Shown here one piece after another: positions 1 to 7,444 of a stretch of 11,445 bases of DNA. Location of the stretch: contig JACQFK010000166.1 of NCBI GenBank assembly GCA_016200125.1, positions 1 through 11,445 of the forward strand, given 5' to 3'. How positions within the stretch are numbered: position 1 is the first letter of the stretch; every line of letters begins with the position of its first letter. The position numbers were made by a program, and so were the translations under genes. Source of the stretch: Planctomycetota bacterium (GTDB lineage Bacteria > Planctomycetota > MHYJ01 > JACPRB01). The notes beneath the pieces were generated by a model. The model had not been told where the DNA came from. It saw only the letters and a program-made list of their open reading frames with translations, and ran no database searches.

Positions 1-881
1 ACCCCCAGTCCAACGCCACCATCTCCCTCGGGGTCACGCCCCATGAGCAGAAGGACAACACCAGCTACGCGCTGCTCAACGGCGCGCCCCTGCAGCCCCT
101 CAAGCTGACCGAGCATCTGCACCTCGTGCCCTCCAACATCGAGCTGGCCGGCGCGGAGATGGAACTGACCTCGGTCATCGGACGCGAGATCGTCCTCCGC
201 GACGCCCTCGCCAACGTCTCCGGCTACGACTTCATGATCCTCGACTGCTCGCCGTCGCTCGGCCTCCTGTCGGTCAACTCCCTGACGACCGCGAACGAGG
301 TCATGGTTCCCCTGCAGTGCGAGTTCCTCGCGCTCCACGGGATTTCGCTCCTCATGAAGACCATCGAGCTGGTGAAGAAGCGGCTCAATCCCAAGCTCGA
401 GATCACCGGCGTGATCCCCTGCATGTACGACGTGCGCAAGGGACTGGCGCGCGACGTGGTCGTCGAGATCGAGAAGCACTTCGGCGACAAGGTCACCAGG
501 ACCAAGATCCGCTCCAACGTCCGCCTCGCCGAGGCGCCGAGCCACGGCAAGTCGATCTTCGATTACGCCCCCGACTCCAACGGCGCGGAGGACTACCTGG
601 CGCTGGGCCGCGAGGTGGTCGGGATCGAGATGATCCCGAAATCCAAGTCGCCCTACGTCCCCGAGTCCGTCTACACGCCCAGCCCCGTCGTTCCCGAGCC
701 TGCGCTCAACTCCGCGGACAAGGTCTTCGGCGGCGACCTGCCCCTGATCGTCCCGCCCCCCGACCCGGCCGTCGAGATCGTGCCCGAGTCTCCTTCGCCG
801 GACCTGACCTCGGACGGCGTCGTCGAGTTCATCGAGCTCATCCCCCTCGAGATCGAGGATCTGCCTTCCTCCAGCGCATAA
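1..881 (+). CDS. ParA/Soj-family chromosome or plasmid partitioning ATPase, 5' partial, with acidic Pro-rich C-terminal tail
   Basis: The reading frame is open from the left edge; 292 residues are visible and the stop is TAA at 879-881. The first visible residues, PQSNATISLG after a split Asp codon, are the DPQxNA motif that lies about 40 residues into ParA/Soj proteins, so the deviant Walker A segment is just outside the window. Walker B is visible as YDFMILDCSPSLG. The family's C-terminal signature follows (RLAEAPSHGKSI, then SNGAEDYLALGREVV). ParA proteins are Walker-type ATPases that bind DNA as ATP dimers and, with ParB, segregate replicons or position cargo. Soj normally ends soon after the final helix. 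Here about 80 further residues rich in Pro, Asp, Glu and Ser follow, probably disordered. No parB follows; the next gene, 38 bp on, encodes an exported protein. The ParA assignment is firm; whether it is the chromosomal Soj or an orphan positioning ATPase is open. Confidence 0.93.
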   Translation, partial: PQSNATISLGVTPHEQKDNTSYALLNGAPLQPLKLTEHLHLVPSNIELAGAEMELTSVIGREIVLRDALANVSGYDFMILDCSPSLGLLSVNSLTTANEVMVPLQCEFLALHGISLLMKTIELVKKRLNPKLEITGVIPCMYDVRKGLARDVVVEIEKHFGDKVTRTKIRSNVRLAEAPSHGKSIFDYAPDSNGAEDYLALGREVVGIEMIPKSKSPYVPESVYTPSPVVPEPALNSADKVFGGDLPLIVPPPDPAVEIVPESPSPDLTSDGVVEFIELIPLEIEDLPSSSA

Positions 882-919
882 TGCTTGATCCCGCGCGGGC
901 GCGACGTCAGTAATCCTCT

Positions 920-1357
920 ATGCGTCGCCTGGGGCTTGCCCTCCTTCTCGGGCTTTCGACGGCCAGCATCCCCCTCCCCGCCCGTCCCTCCTGTAAACCG
1001 ACGGCGCCCATCGACCTCGAAGCCCGGCTCGTAGGCGATCCCTCGTCGCCCTTCGGGATTTCCGCCACGGCCACGTCCCGTACGGGGAGCGAGGTCGAAC
1101 TGGAGATCCTGCTCCCCGTGGGCATCACCCACCTCTCGGGTGACCGCAAACTGAAGGGCCGGCGCTGCGAGGCGCGGATCGATGCCTCGGTGAAGGACCG
1201 CACGCGGCGCGAGATCTTCGTGCGTGCCACCACCGTCGAGGGCGGCGCCGTCATGACCCGGGTCGTATCGCTCCTGCTCTTCGACGGGCCCCTGCCCGCC
1301 CGGGGCACTCCGGGGAAGAACTCCCGCGGCGAAGGGATCCTGGAGTTCTCGCCGTGA
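920..1357 (+). CDS. small exported protein of unknown function
   Basis: 145 residues, not recognised as a named family. The N-terminus (MRRLGLALLLGLSTASIP) is a classic Sec signal peptide with cleavage probably near residues 16-21. The mature part carries two cysteines (C25 and C83) that could pair outside the cytoplasm. Alternating hydrophobic and polar stretches (VELEILLPVG, IFVRATTVEG, RVVSLLLFDG) look like a single beta-sandwich domain; this is inference. The ATG at 920 has no clear Shine-Dalgarno sequence; it was chosen because it gives an intact signal peptide and lies 38 bp after the parA stop. The stop overlaps the GTG of the next gene by 4 bp (GTGA), so the two are probably translationally coupled, and this protein may help or accompany the large exported protein encoded next. 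Confidence 0.8.
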   Translation: MRRLGLALLLGLSTASIPLPARPSCKPTAPIDLEARLVGDPSSPFGISATATSRTGSEVELEILLPVGITHLSGDRKLKGRRCEARIDASVKDRTRREIFVRATTVEGGAVMTRVVSLLLFDGPLPARGTPGKNSRGEGILEFSP

Positions 1358-4300
1358 AGACCCTCGCCTTCCTCCTGGCCTTCTCGGGCGCCGCTGCCGC
1401 GCAAGTGACCGGCGGCGTCCGCTACCAGGACCGGACCTACGACGGCAGCGGCTTCACCGGCCTCGCGATGCGGCCCGTGCGCCAGGCCGAGATCGAGATC
1501 GTCCGCAGCAGCGACTCCGCCCTGCTGGCCTCGGGAGCGACCGATGACACGGGGAGCTTCTCCCTGGCGGTGCCGCCCGGCGAGGTGGTCCGGCTCCGGA
1601 TCTACGCCCGCCGCGCGGGAGGCAAGATCAACGCGGTGATCCGCAACAATGCCGTCGCCGGGCTCATCTATGCGGCCGCGACCCCGCCGCTCGACACCTC
1701 CGTGACGACCTCCTTCGGCATGGTCGACCTCCTGATCTCCGGCGGCGGCGCGCCGGCCTTCAACCTTTTCGACTGCGCGGTGAAGACCTTCCAGTACCTC
1801 GCGTCGATCGAGCCCGCGCTCCCCGCGGTCCCGCCCCTGCTGCAGATCTACTGGGAGGCCGGCTCCGCGAACGGAACCTACTTCGAGAAGACCGTGAACA
1901 GCCTCTTCCTGCTCGGGCTGAGCTCCGATCCCGACGAGTACGACGACGACATCGTCCTCCACGAGATCGGCCATTGGATCGCCCACAACTTCTCGAAGGA
2001 CGACACGCTGGGCGGACCCCACACCGTGATCGACCCGCTGGATCCGCGGACCTCCTGGTCGGAGGGCTGGGCCCACTACTGGTCCGCCGTCGTGCGGCGC
2101 TTCTTCCCGGGCGAATACTCCGCCCCCCACCTCCAGGTCGACAACTTCGGCGTCGGTCACTCGACCTTCGACCTCGCCGCCCCCAGCTTCCCCGCGCAGG
2201 CCGTGATGGCGACGAACGAGCTCGCCGTCGGCTGCGTCCTGTGGAACGTCACCGGAGTGGTCGGCACGCCAACAATCGAGGAGGGGGAGATCTGGCGGTC
2301 GCTGAGCGTCCGCATCCCTCCCCGGACGAACATCACGCTCGAGGACTTCCACGCGGGCCTCGCGCTCGAAGCCCCGGCGATCATGACCGCCGTCACCGGC
2401 ACGGCCGCGCTCCCGGGCATCTTCAAGAGCCGGCTCATCCGGTACTACGCGGACGGCAGCGAGCCCAACAACTCGCCGGGGGCCCCGACGTCCCTCCCCC
2501 TGGGCCTCGCAGGGCTGGCGCTCCAGACCCTCTACGCTGCCGGCGACGAGGACTGGTATTCGATCGCAGCCGCTCCGGGGACGCTGGTCGTCGAGACGCT
2601 CAACCTGGGCGACGGCGCCGATACGCTGCTGCAGCTCTATGATGCCGCGGGAACCACGCTCCTCGCCGCGAACGACAACCGGAGCCCCCTGGACCCCTCG
2701 TCGCAGATCACGCGCGTCGTCAGCGCACCCACGACCTTTCTCGTGCGCGTCCTCGCTTCCGGCTCGCTCATCGAGCACGGCTACTACGACCTCCGCGCCC
2801 AGGTCGTCGTCAACGGCCCCCCGGCCATCGCCGCGATCAGCGCCAGCGCGACGGCGGGCTCCGCGCCGCTCCGGGTGACCTTCTCCGCCGCGGTGGTCGA
2901 CATCGACGGCGGCTCGCACGAGTACCAGTGGGACTTCGACGGCGACGGCATCGTCGACTGGTCCTCGTTCGACGGAGCGACGGTGACGACCACCTACGAC
3001 GAGCCCGGCACCTTTATCGCGCGGCTCCGGGTCGTCGATTCCGGCGACTCGACGGTCTCCGCGCCGGTCACGGTCGTAGTGCTGGGTCCGAGCCCGGCCT
3101 CGGTCACCTTCCCTCCCCCTCCTCCCTTGGGACCGACGCCGGCGTCGCTGAACTTCGACGCGGCCGTCGCCGGCGTGATCCCGACCGCCTACCTCTGGGA
3201 CTTCGACGGCAACGGCATTTACGATTCGGTCTCCGTCACGACGGCGGCGGCCCCCTTCACCTTCCGGTCGCCGGGCACCTACTTCCCCCGCCTGCTCGTG
3301 CGCGACAGCCGCGGCGTCGCCACCCGGGCCCTCGCGCCGGCGCTGACGATCGCCGTCGGACCGCTGCCGCCGACGATCGGATCGTTCACCGCGGGAGGCG
3401 GGATTCTTCCCTTCGCCTCGACGATGACCGTCGCCCACTCGGACCTCGGACCGACCGGGACGGTGGAGTTCGACGTCGACGGCGACGGACGCTACGACTT
3501 CATCGTCGCCCCCGGATCCGCGACCGGCACGACCTTCAGCCCGGAGATCCAGCGCGCAGGCGACTTCACCCCGCGCGTCCGCGTCACCGACAGCGCCGGC
3601 CGTTCGAGCTCGTCCACCGCCGCGTTCACCTCGCGCTCCATCGGAGTCACCGGCTGGATGGTCGACCCGCGGGCCGGCGACCGCCTTTCCAGGACCTCGA
3701 TCACCCTGACCGCCCAGAGCGTCCCGTCGGGCGTCGCGAAGGCCGTTCAGTTCCAGTACCGGGATGCATTGGGCGGCGGTCCCTGGAACAACATCGGCGC
3801 GCCGATCACCTCGACCGGCACGCTCTTCAGCACGGCCTGGAATGTCACGGGGCTTCCCGACCTGACGTCGTTCAACCTCAGGATCCTGATGGACGGCACG
3901 GTCAGCTCAGGGGACACGGCCAACACGGTGATGATCGACTCGATTCTGCCGACGACGACGGAGAGCGGCGCGATCCGGACGACAATGACCCGGACGGACC
4001 GGACGGTCGTCTCGCGCAACGCCCAGGGCGTCTGGGCGATCGTGCCCTCCGGCTCGGTCGCAGCCGTCCTCCCGCTGGGGCTCCAGCCCGCCGCGGCTCC
4101 GGCGGCGAACGGAAGCGCCACCGGGATGCGCGCCCGGGGCGGGGCCTGGCGGCTGTCCTTTCCCGGCACCTTCCAGAACAGCTTCCGGCTTCGGATCCCC
4201 TTCACGGGCGACGGCACGAATCTCGAGATCCACCATCACGACGCCGCCTCGGGCGTCTGGCAGCGCCTGGCCTTTGCGCGCGTCAGCCACGACGATCGCT

Positions 4301-4440
4301 GGGTCGAGGCGGAGGTCGCCGCGGAAGGCGTCTACGCGCTCTTCGAATCCCGGGGCGCCGGCGGCGGCGGAGGCGGCCGCTGCGGCGCCACCGGCCTGGA
4401 GTTCCTCCTGCTGGCCCTCCTGCTCCGGCGGCGCCGATGA
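1354..4440 (+). CDS. large exported zincin-like multidomain protein (CarboxypepD_reg-like, HEIGH zincin, PPC, three PKD, C-terminal anchor)
   Basis: 1028 residues. The GTG start follows GGAG (1342-1345) at 8 nt and overlaps the upstream stop. A signal peptide (MKTLAFLLAFSGAAAAQ) is followed by a carboxypeptidase-regulatory-like beta domain at about 20-110. A probable zinc metallopeptidase core spans roughly 130-345: HEIGH at 203-207 supplies two His ligands and the catalytic Glu, and E237 in WSEGWAHY fits the third, gluzincin-type ligand. A PPC (pre-peptidase C-terminal) domain lies at about 366-487 (EPNNSPG, GDEDWYSIAA, FLVRV). Three PKD domains follow, each with a DxDGxGxxD motif (527, 616, 707). 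A further Ig-like region and a beta-rich C-terminal module (EIHHHDAASGVW to EGVYALFES) precede a Gly-rich, Cys-containing, hydrophobic, Arg-ended tail. The likely role is a cell-surface or secreted protease or adhesin. Peptidase activity is inferred from motifs; the peptidase family is not assigned. The downstream HAD gene overlaps by 4 bp. Confidence 0.85.
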   Translation: MKTLAFLLAFSGAAAAQVTGGVRYQDRTYDGSGFTGLAMRPVRQAEIEIVRSSDSALLASGATDDTGSFSLAVPPGEVVRLRIYARRAGGKINAVIRNNAVAGLIYAAATPPLDTSVTTSFGMVDLLISGGGAPAFNLFDCAVKTFQYLASIEPALPAVPPLLQIYWEAGSANGTYFEKTVNSLFLLGLSSDPDEYDDDIVLHEIGHWIAHNFSKDDTLGGPHTVIDPLDPRTSWSEGWAHYWSAVVRRFFPGEYSAPHLQVDNFGVGHSTFDLAAPSFPAQAVMATNELAVGCVLWNVTGVVGTPTIEEGEIWRSLSVRIPPRTNITLEDFHAGLALEAPAIMTAVTGTAALPGIFKSRLIRYYADGSEPNNSPGAPTSLPLGLAGLALQTLYAAGDEDWYSIAAAPGTLVVETLNLGDGADTLLQLYDAAGTTLLAANDNRSPLDPSSQITRVVSAPTTFLVRVLASGSLIEHGYYDLRAQVVVNGPPAIAAISASATAGSAPLRVTFSAAVVDIDGGSHEYQWDFDGDGIVDWSSFDGATVTTTYDEPGTFIARLRVVDSGDSTVSAPVTVVVLGPSPASVTFPPPPPLGPTPASLNFDAAVAGVIPTAYLWDFDGNGIYDSVSVTTAAAPFTFRSPGTYFPRLLVRDSRGVATRALAPALTIAVGPLPPTIGSFTAGGGILPFASTMTVAHSDLGPTGTVEFDVDGDGRYDFIVAPGSATGTTFSPEIQRAGDFTPRVRVTDSAGRSSSSTAAFTSRSIGVTGWMVDPRAGDRLSRTSITLTAQSVPSGVAKAVQFQYRDALGGGPWNNIGAPITSTGTLFSTAWNVTGLPDLTSFNLRILMDGTVSSGDTANTVMIDSILPTTTESGAIRTTMTRTDRTVVSRNAQGVWAIVPSGSVAAVLPLGLQPAAAPAANGSATGMRARGGAWRLSFPGTFQNSFRLRIPFTGDGTNLEIHHHDAASGVWQRLAFARVSHDDRWVEAEVAAEGVYALFESRGAGGGGGGRCGATGLEFLLLALLLRRRR
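2815..3640 (+). repeat. three tandem PKD domains within the exported zincin-like protein
   Basis: Protein-level repeats at residues of about 488-762. Each unit is about 90 residues. Each has a DxDGxGxxD loop starting at residue 527 (DFDGDGIVD), 616 (DFDGNGIYD) or 707 (DVDGDGRYD), followed 20-35 residues later by a G(T/D)F or GTY strand and an R(L/V)xVxDS strand typical of PKD beta-sandwiches. The spacing of the loops is 89 and 91 residues. Such acidic loops often bind calcium in extracellular proteins; that role is inferred here. Confidence 0.75.
4354..4437 (+). other. C-terminal protein-sorting/anchor-like tail (Gly run, Cys, short hydrophobic helix, Arg4)
   Basis: Codes for the last 28 residues (1001-1028) of the exported zincin-like protein: a glycine run, then RCGATGLE, about eight hydrophobic residues, and four terminal arginines. 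The layout of linker, short motif, hydrophobic helix and basic end is that of CTERM sorting signals such as GlyGly-CTERM and MYXO-CTERM, which are processed by dedicated rhomboid-like or CAAX-like proteases. The hydrophobic stretch is shorter than in those families, and a Glu (E1016) sits near its start. I could not match it with confidence to a named CTERM class. Confidence 0.6.
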
Positions 4441-5177
4441 TCACCCCTTACGATCTCCTGCTTCCCGCGGGCGAAGCGGCCGCGCTCGAGGTCGAGGTCG
4501 AGCGGCGCTGGCTCACGTTCATCGACCCGCCCCTCGCGGACGCGGAAGTGGAGATCGAGGGTCTCGGCCGTGCGCGGACGGGTCCCAACGGCATCGCGTC
4601 CTTCCCTCTCTGCGTGCTGGCCCCCGGGACCCATCGCTTCAAGGTCGTGATGAACCGCAAGCCGCCCGAAGCGATCGTGCGGGTGATCGACCGCGCGACG
4701 CCGGTCCTCATCGTGGACATCGACCAGACGATCGCCGACGTGACGCCGCAGGGCTTCATCTTCCGGAAGGTGCAGAACGTCAAGCCGATGCTGGGATCGC
4801 GCGAGGCGCTCGAGGAGCTGTCCAAGTCGATGCAGATCCTCTACCTGACGGCGCGGGACCACATCTTCACGCGCAAGACGAAGCTGTGGCTGCGGGCGGC
4901 GGAGTTCCCGGAGGCTCCGGTCTACCTGCGCCGGGGGACGCGGTTCTGGTCGGCCTCGCCGCAGGCCCACAAGGTCGAGCGGCTGAAGGAAGTGCGGAGC
5001 CGCTTCCCGAACATCCCCTGGGGCGTCGGGGACAAGCCCGGCGACGCCGCGGCCTACTTCGCCCACGGCATCCGACCGGTCCTGCTGGCAAAAGAACGGC
5101 CGATCGGGGTCACCGAGAACGTGCCCTGTCTGCCGGACTGGAAGGCGATCCTCGACCTCGTCCGGCGTTCCCCATAA
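4437..5177 (+). CDS. HAD-superfamily phosphatase, LNS2/lipin-App1-like, with N-terminal beta-sandwich domain
   Basis: 246 residues. The ATG overlaps the preceding TGA as ATGA, and there is no separate ribosome binding site, so translation is probably coupled. Residues of about 1-88 are beta-rich and resemble an Ig or transthyretin-like domain (DPPLADAEVEIEGLG, GIASFPL, GTHRFKV). The HAD core follows: motif I VDIDQT with nucleophile D94 and acid/base D96; motif II LYLTAR with T138; a Lys-rich segment RKTK; and motif IV GVGDKPGDAAAY with D199 and D203. The GDKxxDxxAY form of motif IV is typical of LNS2/lipin and App1-like phosphatidate phosphatases, which dephosphorylate phosphatidic acid in eukaryotes; the bacterial substrate is not known from sequence. 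There is no signal peptide, so it is presumably cytoplasmic, unlike the exported proteins encoded by the two genes before it. Catalytic residues appear intact. The next gene lies 95 bp away beyond a terminator-like hairpin. Confidence 0.85.
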   Translation: MITPYDLLLPAGEAAALEVEVERRWLTFIDPPLADAEVEIEGLGRARTGPNGIASFPLCVLAPGTHRFKVVMNRKPPEAIVRVIDRATPVLIVDIDQTIADVTPQGFIFRKVQNVKPMLGSREALEELSKSMQILYLTARDHIFTRKTKLWLRAAEFPEAPVYLRRGTRFWSASPQAHKVERLKEVRSRFPNIPWGVGDKPGDAAAYFAHGIRPVLLAKERPIGVTENVPCLPDWKAILDLVRRSP

Positions 5178-5193
5178 AGCCCCGCATATTTTT

Positions 5194-5213
5194 CAGGCCA
5201 TGGGCCTGTTTTT
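5194..5213 (+). terminator. probable rho-independent terminator after the HAD gene
   Basis: CAGGCC (5194-5199) and GGCCTG (5203-5208) form a 6-bp stem with a 3-nt ATG loop, followed by five T residues (5209-5213). It begins 16 bp after the stop codon of the HAD gene, where an operon end is expected before the next gene, which has its own ribosome binding site. The stem is short, so the call is moderate. Confidence 0.55.
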
Positions 5214-5257
5214 CAGACACAATCAGGATTTCCATGGCGTCCACTGAGGAAGGGAAT

Positions 5258-5264
5258 GGGAGGA
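5258..5264 (+). promoter_or_regulatory. Shine-Dalgarno site deciding the start of the HAF-repeat gene
   Basis: GGGAGGA lies 8 nt before the ATG at 5273. It favours this start over the in-frame ATG at 5234, which would add 13 residues including two glutamates ahead of the signal peptide and has only a weak AGGA upstream. Confidence 0.65.
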
Positions 5265-5272
5265 TCGCCACC

Positions 5273-7435
5273 ATGATCAGTCATGTCAGACTCCTGGTCA
5301 TCATCGCCGCTGCAGGCCTGATCCTGGCCTCGGGTGACCCGCTGCGCGCGCAGTCGGCGCCGCCGCCGATCACGGTCACCGACCTGGGCACGCTGGGCGG
5401 CTCGATCGGAACGACGCAGGTCTTCGGCATGAACGACCTCGGCATGGTCGTCGGCTACAGCCGCGTCGGACCCGAATACCACGGCTACGCCTGGACGCTG
5501 ACCGACGGATTCATGGACATCGGCAAACTGCCGGGCGGCACCGGGAGTTCCGCGAATGCCGTCAACAACGCGGGCCAGGTCGTCGGCAGCGCCGACACGG
5601 GCGGCTACAGCCACGCCGTCCTCTGGACCAAGACCGGCGGACTCGTGGACCTGGGCACGGGACCGGGCGGCACCGGCGCCGCGGCGCGGTCGATCAACTC
5701 GAAAGGCCAGGTGGCCGGCGACTTCGACGCGGCCGACGGCCGCCACGCCTTCTTCTGGTCGCCCGCGTCGGGCATGAAGGACATGGGCTCGCTCGGCGGC
5801 CAGTTCATGACGGTCTCGGGGATGAACACGAACGGGCTGATCGTCGGTTATGCGAACACCGCCGTTGGCTACACCCACGGGTTCTCGGTCAAGGGCCCCT
5901 CGGGCACGATCAAGGACCTCGGCACGCTGGGCGGGCAGTCGAGCATCGCCACCGCGGTCAACGACAACGGGGTGATCGCGGGCCACTCCCAGATCGCCTC
6001 CGGCGCGTTCCACGCCTTCACCTTCGCCAACAACAAGTTCAAGGACATCGCCACGCTCGGGTACAACAGCTACCCCACGGGGATCAACGCGACCGGCCAG
6101 GTGGTCGGATGGATCGACCTGGGCGGCACGCTGCACGCCTTCTCGTACACGCCGGCGGCCGGAATGATCGACATCGGCACGCTCGGCAACGGCGACAGCC
6201 GCGCCACCGCCGTCAACAAGAACGGCCAGGTGACCGGCGTCAGCGGCACGACGACGTTCCGCGACCACGTCTTCCTCTGGAGCGCGGCGACCGGCATGCT
6301 GGACGAGGGGTCGCCCGACGACTTGAGCAGCAGCGGCGTGGCGATCAACGCCTCCGGCCAGATCGCCGGCACCTACGTGAGCAACGCGAACGAGACGAAG
6401 GGCTTCTTCGTCGATCCGACCAACGGCCGCAGCAACATCAAGGACATGGGCTGGAGCCAGAGCACGGCGGTGGCGATCAACACGTCCGGGCTCGTCGCGG
6501 GCCAGAGCCTCAACCCGGCTGGCTACACCCGGGCCTTCGTCTGGAGCGCGAACGGCGGGATGTCGGAAATCTACACCCCCACGGGCCACCACAGCAGCGT
6601 GGTGGGCATGAACGACAACGGCCAGGTGATCGGCCACCACAATCCCGCCAACTCCTACACGCAGGGCTTCCTCTGGTCCGCCTCGGCGGGCTGGCAGGAG
6701 ATCAACTCGGGCGGCTATCTGACGACGCTCGTGGCGATCAACAGGCCCGGGCTGATCCTGGGCTACGGCATCGGGGGCGCGTTCCTCCGTCAGACGGACG
6801 GCACGTTGATCCCCCTCCCCCCGCCGACGGGCGGCGTGAACGTCCAGCCCGTCGCGATGAACGATTCCGGCGTCGTCATCGGGACCTTCCAGCTGAACGG
6901 CGAGTACCGGGCCTTCAAGTGGACGCTCGCGACGGGCAGCGTCGACCTGGGCGCGATCTCGGCGGTCGCGATCAACTCGAACGGAGACTACACGGGCCAG
7001 AAGCTCTTCGGCTCGAACACCCACGCCTATCTCAAGAAGGTGAACGGCACCTACAAGGACCTGGGCGCGTTCGTCAGCCAGTATTCCGACGCCATCGCGA
7101 TCAACTCGAATGCCCACGTGATCGGACACAGCGGCGCCGCCGACGGCACCCACGGGTTCTACTACGACACCCAGATGAGGGACATGGGCACGCTGGGAGG
7201 CGGGTTCAGCCTCCCCACCGCGCTGAACGACGCGGGGCAGGCCGTCGGCTGGAGCTATACGGCCTCCGGCCAGCCCAACGCCTTCCTGTGGACGAAGGCC
7301 AACGGCATCCGCGCCCTGACGACGCTGGGGGGCCTGACTTCGAAGGCGACGGCGATCAACGGGTCAGGCAAGGCGGTGGGTGAATCTCTCCTGCCCGACG
7401 AGTCGAACCACGCGGTGCTCTGGACGACGCAGTAG
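5273..7435 (+). CDS. exported HAF-repeat protein (about 16 repeats, beta-propeller-like)
   Basis: 720 residues. The ATG at 5273 follows a strong Shine-Dalgarno site and gives a clear signal peptide (MISHVRLLVIIAAAGLILAS), with cleavage probably near LRAQS. Almost the whole mature protein is a tandem series of about 43-residue units. Each has an A(I/V)NxxGxVxGxS segment and an HAFxW-like segment, often followed by DLGTLGG: the pattern of the 'extracellular repeat, HAF family'. These proteins are predicted to be extracytoplasmic and beta-rich; their function is unknown. No catalytic motif is seen and no C-terminal anchor is present (it ends at HAVLWTTQ), so the product may be released or held by partners. 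It is the only gene between an upstream terminator-like hairpin and a convergent gene 9 bp downstream, so it is probably monocistronic. The long antisense frame across it is a codon-bias shadow. Confidence 0.9.
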   Translation: MISHVRLLVIIAAAGLILASGDPLRAQSAPPPITVTDLGTLGGSIGTTQVFGMNDLGMVVGYSRVGPEYHGYAWTLTDGFMDIGKLPGGTGSSANAVNNAGQVVGSADTGGYSHAVLWTKTGGLVDLGTGPGGTGAAARSINSKGQVAGDFDAADGRHAFFWSPASGMKDMGSLGGQFMTVSGMNTNGLIVGYANTAVGYTHGFSVKGPSGTIKDLGTLGGQSSIATAVNDNGVIAGHSQIASGAFHAFTFANNKFKDIATLGYNSYPTGINATGQVVGWIDLGGTLHAFSYTPAAGMIDIGTLGNGDSRATAVNKNGQVTGVSGTTTFRDHVFLWSAATGMLDEGSPDDLSSSGVAINASGQIAGTYVSNANETKGFFVDPTNGRSNIKDMGWSQSTAVAINTSGLVAGQSLNPAGYTRAFVWSANGGMSEIYTPTGHHSSVVGMNDNGQVIGHHNPANSYTQGFLWSASAGWQEINSGGYLTTLVAINRPGLILGYGIGGAFLRQTDGTLIPLPPPTGGVNVQPVAMNDSGVVIGTFQLNGEYRAFKWTLATGSVDLGAISAVAINSNGDYTGQKLFGSNTHAYLKKVNGTYKDLGAFVSQYSDAIAINSNAHVIGHSGAADGTHGFYYDTQMRDMGTLGGGFSLPTALNDAGQAVGWSYTASGQPNAFLWTKANGIRALTTLGGLTSKATAINGSGKAVGESLLPDESNHAVLWTTQ
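5381..7432 (+). repeat. about 16 tandem HAF-type protein repeats
   Basis: I count 16 copies of the core N-xx-G-xx-xG motif, among them MNDLGMVVGYS, VNNAGQVVGSA, INSKGQVAGDF, VNDNGVIAGHS, INATGQVVGWI, MNDNGQVIGHH, INSNAHVIGHS, LNDAGQAVGWS and INGSGKAVGES. The repeats are diverged in DNA sequence. The motif is complete in the first half and drifts in the third quarter (INRPGLILG, INSNGDYTG). Confidence 0.8.
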
Positions 7436-7444
7436 GAGGGCGGA

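Noticed and set aside
890..899. CCCGCGCGGG palindrome after parA, considered as a terminator
   Set aside because: No T-run follows and the next gene starts about 20 bp on; in DNA this GC-rich such a palindrome is expected by chance.
907..3438. 843-residue minus-strand open frame antisense to the exported zincin-like protein gene
   Set aside because: Its composition is Arg/Gly/Asp/Val-rich low complexity with no domain, which is what high-GC third-position bias produces opposite a real gene. The plus strand has a signal peptide and clear domains.
2928..4436. Upstream extension of the HAD phosphatase frame into the zincin-like protein gene
   Set aside because: The extension is Arg-rich out-of-frame translation of the PKD region; the ATGA overlap start at 4437 begins the recognisable protein.
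4274..5272. Upstream extension of the HAF-repeat frame
   Set aside because: It reads through the HAD gene out of frame. The Shine-Dalgarno site at 5258 and the signal peptide fix the start at 5273.
5213..7153. 646-residue minus-strand frame opposite the HAF-repeat gene
   Set aside because: Arg/Val/Asp-rich shadow that echoes the periodicity of the HAF repeats on the other strand; no start signal and no recognisable motif.
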